This document shows, in pieces, positions 46,504 to 50,406 of a stretch of 50,406 nt of DNA. Position numbers and translations under genes: made by a program. The notes beneath the pieces are model-generated. The model saw nothing but the letters and a program-made list of their open reading frames with translations, did not search any database and was not told the origin of the DNA. Each line of letters begins with the position of its first letter. Positions within the stretch are counted from its first letter, which is position 1. Location: positions 1 to 50,406 of the forward strand of contig NZ_PJIZ01000051.1 of the NCBI RefSeq assembly GCF_021596505.1, read 5' to 3'. Source of the stretch: Nostoc sp. CMAA1605. GTDB taxonomy: Bacteria; Cyanobacteriota; Cyanobacteriia; Cyanobacteriales; Nostocaceae.

Positions 46504-48441
46504 ATGATAGGCAAGCTACTAGACCATCGTTACCAAGTCGTTCGTGTCTTAGCTGTGGGAGGCTTTGGTCAAACCTACATAGCCCAAGATACCCGCAGGC
46601 CTGGAAATCCCATATGCGTTGTGAAGCACCTCAAACCCACTAGTTCTGACCCGAAAATTTTTGAAACAGCCAAGCGTCTGTTTAACAGTGAAGCAGAAAC
46701 TTTAGAAAGGCTGGGTCATCATGACCAAATTCCTCGGTTATTGGCTTATTTTGATGAAAATCAAGAATTCTATTTAGTCCAAGAATATATTGAAGGTCAT
46801 ACCATTACAGAAGAACTTATCCCTGGTAAGCGTTGGAATGAAACCCAAGTGATGCAATTTTTGCAGGATGCGTTGAGTATTCTGGAGTTTGTTCACCAGC
46901 AAGGGGTAATTCACCGCGATATTAAACCTGATAATATTATTCGCCGTACCTCAGATCATAAGTTAGTTTTAGTAGACTTTGGTGCAGTTAAGCAATTACG
47001 CACATCAATGGTGACAGTTGGGGGACAACCCACTGCGACAGTCGCTATTGGGACTCCTGGTTATATGCCCACAGAACAGGGACAAGGTAAACCCCGACCG
47101 AATAGTGATATTTATTCTCTCGGTATTATCGCCATTCAAGCTTTAACAGGACTACCAGCCGCCGAACTGCAAGAAGACCCCAACACAGGGGAAATTATCT
47201 GGCTGCATTTAGTCAAAGTCAACTCTCGTCTGGCAGAAGTGTTAACTAAGATGGTGCGTTATCACTTCAAAGACCGTTACCAAACCGCTACAGAAGCCTT
47301 GCAAGCTTGTAAAGATGCTGCTAACCCTTTGCCTGTGGCTGTATCAGCTAAGGCGGAAAAATCTATTAATAGTTCTCACTACCAACCTACTACACTACCA
47401 TCTCAGATAACTCGACAAAAAACTGTAGCGGTTGCGCCAGCTAACCCAATTAAACCTCAACCATCGCCTCCCAAATCCCCCAAATCTGACCCTTGGCCAT
47501 TATTAATTGGCTTGTTTTTAGCCGGTGGTGCGGCGGCTGTGGTGGCTAATGTCTATCCCAACGTGAAAAACTTTGCCTCTAATTTCTTAGGGAATGATGC
47601 GACAACTGCCAATAAATGTTTAGCGGTGGTAGCGGGTAATTCTAATATCCGTTCTGAACCGAGTTCGATTAATTCCGATAATGTCTTACAAACAATTGGC
47701 GAAAATAGCAAATTTGAGGTAACTGGTAGACGCACTAAGCGGGGTTGGGTGGAAATTAAATTTAATTCCCGGCGTTTGGCTTGGGCGCACTCAGATGTGA
47801 TTATCAATAATCAGGAATGGACTGCTTGTCTGCGTAATAAGGGTATTGCCATTCAGACATTCACTGATAATCAATTTATTGCTAGTAAACCAGTACCTCA
47901 ACCCAAAGAAAAATCTCCAGAGATAATTACCCCATCCGCATCACTCGAACCAATAATTTCCGCCACTCCTACCCCTGCCAAATCTCAAGAAGATCCTGCC
48001 AAAATTATCGCCAAAGCTAGACAAAAGTATGATTCAGGTGATTTACTAGGTGCGATCGCTACACTTAGATCCGTTCCTGATAGTGCCTCTGCTGGCATTA
48101 AAGAAACAACCGCCATGATTCAACAATGGCAACAAGATTGGGAAAAAGCAGACGCACTATTTAAAGATATCAACCAAGCTTTAGATGATGGTCAGTGGGA
48201 TAAGGTTTTAGACTACCAAAAGCATCCTGAAAAATTACCCAACATTAAATACTGGCGAGACAAGTTAGAACCAGTCTTTAAACAAGCTGCCGAAAACCTG
48301 GAGAAACAAGTTACTTCCCACACCAAGAATCAAGACAGCGAAAACCACTCCCAGCCAGAAACCTCCGAGAGTGAACAATCGACAGATTCAGATGATTCAA
48401 ATATTATCAGTCCCGAAAAACTACCGCAAAATGGATATTGA
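46504..48441 (+). CDS. Membrane Ser/Thr protein kinase with SH3-like domain
   Basis: Kinase of 645 residues. The kinase domain (about 1-270) has the glycine loop AVGGFGQTYIAQD, Lys in CVVKHLKP, HRDIKPDNIIRR, DFG and a GTPGYMPTEQ activation segment. A Pro-rich linker is followed by a hydrophobic helix (WPLLIGLFLAGGAAAVVANV, about 335-355), then an SH3-like part (NIRSEPSS...RRLAWAHSDV, about 380-440), and a helical tail. It should be membrane-anchored with its SH3-like part outside the cytoplasm. ATG 46504 follows GGGAGG; GTG 46480 is less likely. It is the second kinase in the window. Confidence 0.92.
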   Translation: MIGKLLDHRYQVVRVLAVGGFGQTYIAQDTRRPGNPICVVKHLKPTSSDPKIFETAKRLFNSEAETLERLGHHDQIPRLLAYFDENQEFYLVQEYIEGHTITEELIPGKRWNETQVMQFLQDALSILEFVHQQGVIHRDIKPDNIIRRTSDHKLVLVDFGAVKQLRTSMVTVGGQPTATVAIGTPGYMPTEQGQGKPRPNSDIYSLGIIAIQALTGLPAAELQEDPNTGEIIWLHLVKVNSRLAEVLTKMVRYHFKDRYQTATEALQACKDAANPLPVAVSAKAEKSINSSHYQPTTLPSQITRQKTVAVAPANPIKPQPSPPKSPKSDPWPLLIGLFLAGGAAAVVANVYPNVKNFASNFLGNDATTANKCLAVVAGNSNIRSEPSSINSDNVLQTIGENSKFEVTGRRTKRGWVEIKFNSRRLAWAHSDVIINNQEWTACLRNKGIAIQTFTDNQFIASKPVPQPKEKSPEIITPSASLEPIISATPTPAKSQEDPAKIIAKARQKYDSGDLLGAIATLRSVPDSASAGIKETTAMIQQWQQDWEKADALFKDINQALDDGQWDKVLDYQKHPEKLPNIKYWRDKLEPVFKQAAENLEKQVTSHTKNQDSENHSQPETSESEQSTDSDDSNIISPEKLPQNGY

Positions 48442-48443
48442 AC

Positions 48444-48521
48444 CAATTCGCAATTCGCAATTCGCAATGGACTAACGTCCCGCTACGCTAACGCAATGGA
48501 CTAATGTCCCGCTACGCTAAC
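48444..48521. repeat. CAATTCG heptamers and a 29-bp direct repeat
   Basis: CAATTCG occurs three times in tandem (48444-48464). Then a 29-bp unit containing GACTAACGTCCCGCTACGCT is present twice (48464-48492 and 48493-48521) with one difference. They lie just after the kinase stop codon. Confidence 0.8.
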
Positions 48522-48598
48522 ACAATTAAGTGTTGTGACTGGGACTTAAAGCTCTAAATTTTAGTAAGTTAATGCGAGTTCTATTACCTCTCCCCAAA

Positions 48599-48621
48599 CC
48601 CCTCTCCGACACGGAGAGGGG
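48599..48621. terminator. Strong hairpin between convergent genes
   Basis: CCCCTCTCCG (48599-48608) and CGGAGAGGGG (48612-48621) form a perfect 10-bp GC-rich stem with a 3-base loop. It lacks a T tract. It lies between the kinase and the membrane coiled-coil gene, which are convergent. Confidence 0.55.
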
Positions 48622-48658
48622 CTTAAATATGTCAAAAAGTAAAAGTCGAAAGAAATAT

Positions 48659-48683
48659 CTTTTGCCTTTTGCCTTTTGCCTTC
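48659..48683. repeat. TTTTGCC heptamer array
   Basis: Three tandem CTTTTGC/TTTTGCC units between the hairpin and the stop codon at 48688. They match the AAAAGGC array at 7725 in reverse orientation. Confidence 0.75.
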
Positions 48684-48687
48684 TCTC

Positions 48688-49338
48688 TTACCTCATTTCG
48701 TCATATTCGTGAGTTTCAATGCGTCTAGCATCCACACCACCAGGGGGTAGAAATTCTGCACGCCGCACAGGAACTAAAGGCTGTGTAGGGCCGTGGTAGG
48801 GGTGAATTACTTGAACGGTGCGACTAGAATTTTGTCTTGAAGAAAATAAAGATAACACACCAGCAACAACAATACCGCCACCAATGGTGATAGTAGCACC
48901 GCCAACTGCCCAGACTATAGGTGAAGACCACCAAGGTGTGTCTGCTTGGAATGCTGCTGTCGCCAGCTTTTGGCTATTTTGCTGTGCTAATTGCAGTTGT
49001 TGATTATTGTAGTTTTGGAATTGGAATTGGAGTTGTTGATTTTGCGCTCTCAATTGCTCGTTGTCGGTTTTGAGGCGTTCCAAATCCATTTTTAGCCGTT
49101 CTAATTCTATTCTTTGTTCGGCGTTAGGCGCGGTAGGGGGCTGACTATTAGGGTATTGTGTTTGCCCGTAGGGAGGATAATACGTTGGGGGCTGGATTTG
49201 GGGTGCTACCACAGTGGACGGAATTTGAGGACTAACAGCGAAATTAGGCTGTAGGGAAGCACTTGTCCCCCTCAGTAATAAAAGAGCGGCCAGTCCAGCT
49301 ACAGCGACACCGCCAATAAATGCCATACTCTCACTCAT
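48688..49338 (-). CDS. Membrane protein with coiled coil, unknown function
   Basis: A 216-residue protein: a hydrophobic start (FIGGVAVAGLAALLLLRG), a Pro/Gln/Tyr-rich part, a coiled coil (about residues 75-125, RIELERLKMDLERLKTDNE), and a second hydrophobic helix (WAVGGATITIGGGIVVAGVL, about 145-165) before a basic tail. Start ATG 49338. The layout suggests a membrane scaffold, and the function is not known. Confidence 0.7.
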   Translation of the reverse strand: MSESMAFIGGVAVAGLAALLLLRGTSASLQPNFAVSPQIPSTVVAPQIQPPTYYPPYGQTQYPNSQPPTAPNAEQRIELERLKMDLERLKTDNEQLRAQNQQLQFQFQNYNNQQLQLAQQNSQKLATAAFQADTPWWSSPIVWAVGGATITIGGGIVVAGVLSLFSSRQNSSRTVQVIHPYHGPTQPLVPVRRAEFLPPGGVDARRIETHEYDEMR

Positions 49339-49582
49339 CGCCCTTTAACCTCACCTGCGATGTAAATATTTGTAATCTCTAACTGACTCACACACACACT
49401 CATAATCTGTTAAGCCTACTTAATTTCACATAATACCCAAATCATAGATGACTGTATCATTTGTTTTTTTACAGCCCAGTATTGTGATGTTAATATTCAA
49501 GACCATAAATATGGAATTGTCCACTATAGCTGGGTAAAAAAAACTTCCTTGTCATACTTTTTAATCTAGTGTATCTTGCTCA

Positions 49583-50381
49583 TCAAGATATGGTGATGGC
49601 TGTTTTAAGATTTTGGCAAAATTCGGCGATCGCACTGAGTCCTTGTGCTGGTGTACCTTCGGCTAACCGTTTCACAAAGGCACTGCCCACAATGGCTGCA
49701 TCTGCTCCCCAGGCTTTTACCTGCGTTGCTTGTTCTGGTTGAGCGATGCCAAAGCCTACACCAATGGGTTTATCTGTGAATTGACGAATCTTTTGTAATA
49801 AATCAGACACACGACTTTCCATTTGCGATCGCATCCCCGTGACACCGGTAACACTCACTAAATAGATAAACCCTTGGGAAGCTTGAGAAATGGCGGCGAT
49901 TCTTTCGGCGGAACTAGTAGGGGCAATTAACAGAGTTAAATCAATCCCTTTCTCACTAGCGGGTTTTAATAGTCCGTCTGCTTCTTCTAAAGGCAAATCA
50001 GGAACTACCAAACCAGACACCCCAGCCGCCGCGATTTGTTCTAAAAATTGATCAATTCCCCGATGCAGAATCGGGTTGTAATAAGTAAATAAAATAATTG
50101 GTGCTTGCAGACTGGGAGTAGTAGCTTGGAGCATTTCTAGCACAGCTTCCAAAGTCGTCCCCCGTTGTAAAGCACGGGTAGCAGCCGCTTGAATCACAGG
50201 GCCATCAGCCAGAGGATCAAATAGGGAACACCTAATTCAATAAAATCAGCACCGTGAGCATCCAGAACCTTTAAAGCTTCGGCTGTGGTGGCTAAATCGG
50301 GATCACCGGCAGTAATAAACGGAATCAGAGCGCACTCTTGATTCCGTTGAGGGTTTGAAAGCGATCGGTAATAACGGTCAT
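49583..50381 (-). CDS. trpA: Tryptophan synthase alpha chain, two frameshifts near the 5' end
   Basis: Cleaves indole-3-glycerol phosphate to indole in tryptophan synthesis, with TrpB as partner. ATG 50381 starts [11 protein letters not shown]. One base is lost near 50346-50348, after which the frame reads [18 protein letters not shown] second is lost near 50219-50221, at GVPYxDPLADGP, after which [20 protein letters not shown] continues to the end. The TIM-barrel motifs [13 protein letters not shown] (Asp catalytic), [13 protein letters not shown] and [12 protein letters not shown] are present. Only about 204 residues read cleanly from 50197. In a strain that makes its own tryptophan, consensus errors are likely. 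Confidence 0.93.
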
Positions 50382-50406
50382 TAGTCGATAGTCATTAGTC
50401 ATTGGT
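50379..50406. repeat. STRR array reaching the window end
   Basis: AGTCGAT, AGTCATT and AGTCATT units directly upstream of the trpA start codon, running out of the window. Confidence 0.75.

Noticed and set aside
1..50406. tRNA or rRNA genes
   Set aside because: I looked for T-arm words such as GTTCGAATC and found none in a cloverleaf setting.

Overview
The window looks like chromosomal DNA of a filamentous, heterocyst-forming cyanobacterium of the Nostoc/Anabaena group. Three things point there: many HIP1 octamers (GCGATCGC), heptanucleotide STRR repeats of the AGTCATT/AGTCAAT kind, and the gene families present. These include tandem bilin-type GAF phototaxis receptors, Ser/Thr kinases with pentapeptide repeats, CPP1-like, DUF2811 and DUF1400 hydrolase proteins. 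All calls come from reading the sequence; no database was searched.

Layout. 1-2440: a frameshifted ABC exporter cut by the left edge, and a GNAT acetyltransferase. 2791-4898: an unknown 466-aa protein facing a site-2-type metalloprotease. 5923-9097: an NrtA/CmpA-type ABC importer (permease, ATPase, Tat-exported binding protein) with repeats between its genes. 9253-10887: a secreted alpha/beta hydrolase. About 11115-11396: a possible small RNA with a terminator. 11402-15053: two c-di-GMP enzymes. 15071-25077: a five-gene chemotaxis/phototaxis operon on the minus strand (PATAN-REC, CheY, CheW, MCP with four Cys-His GAF domains, CheA hybrid), equivalent to pixGHIJL. 26001-30690: CPP1-like protein, an OmpR-type regulator, DUF2811, a decayed MFS transporter, hisIE and ChaB. 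30800-32097: hemL. 32784-35492: an SpkB-like kinase and an FHA protein. 35704-38044: recA with a LexA box, and a tRNA-dihydrouridine synthase. 38310-40110: small RHH protein, macro-domain protein, DUF4870 protein. 40352-41729: a complete IS4-type insertion sequence with terminal repeats and a 9-bp target duplication. 41818-44634: mutL and ygfZ. 44762-46336: a hicB gene with a stub of hicA, and two unknown proteins. 46504-49338: a second Ser/Thr kinase and a membrane coiled-coil protein. 49583-50381: trpA.

Working together. The densest theme is signalling. The pix-type operon should turn light colour into type IV pilus direction control. It ends 17 bp from a convergent REC-GGDEF-EAL protein, whose receiver has lost its phospho-acceptor Asp. 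Two cyanobacterial-type Ser/Thr kinases, one next to an FHA (phosphothreonine-binding) protein, add a second layer.

Quality caution. Five single-base indels break the ABC exporter (two), hemL (one) and trpA (two). Since hemL and trpA are normally needed for growth, consensus errors are the likelier cause, so other apparent disruptions should be read with that in mind. The MFS gene is different: its first half is cleanly missing, with the junction at a HIP1 site.
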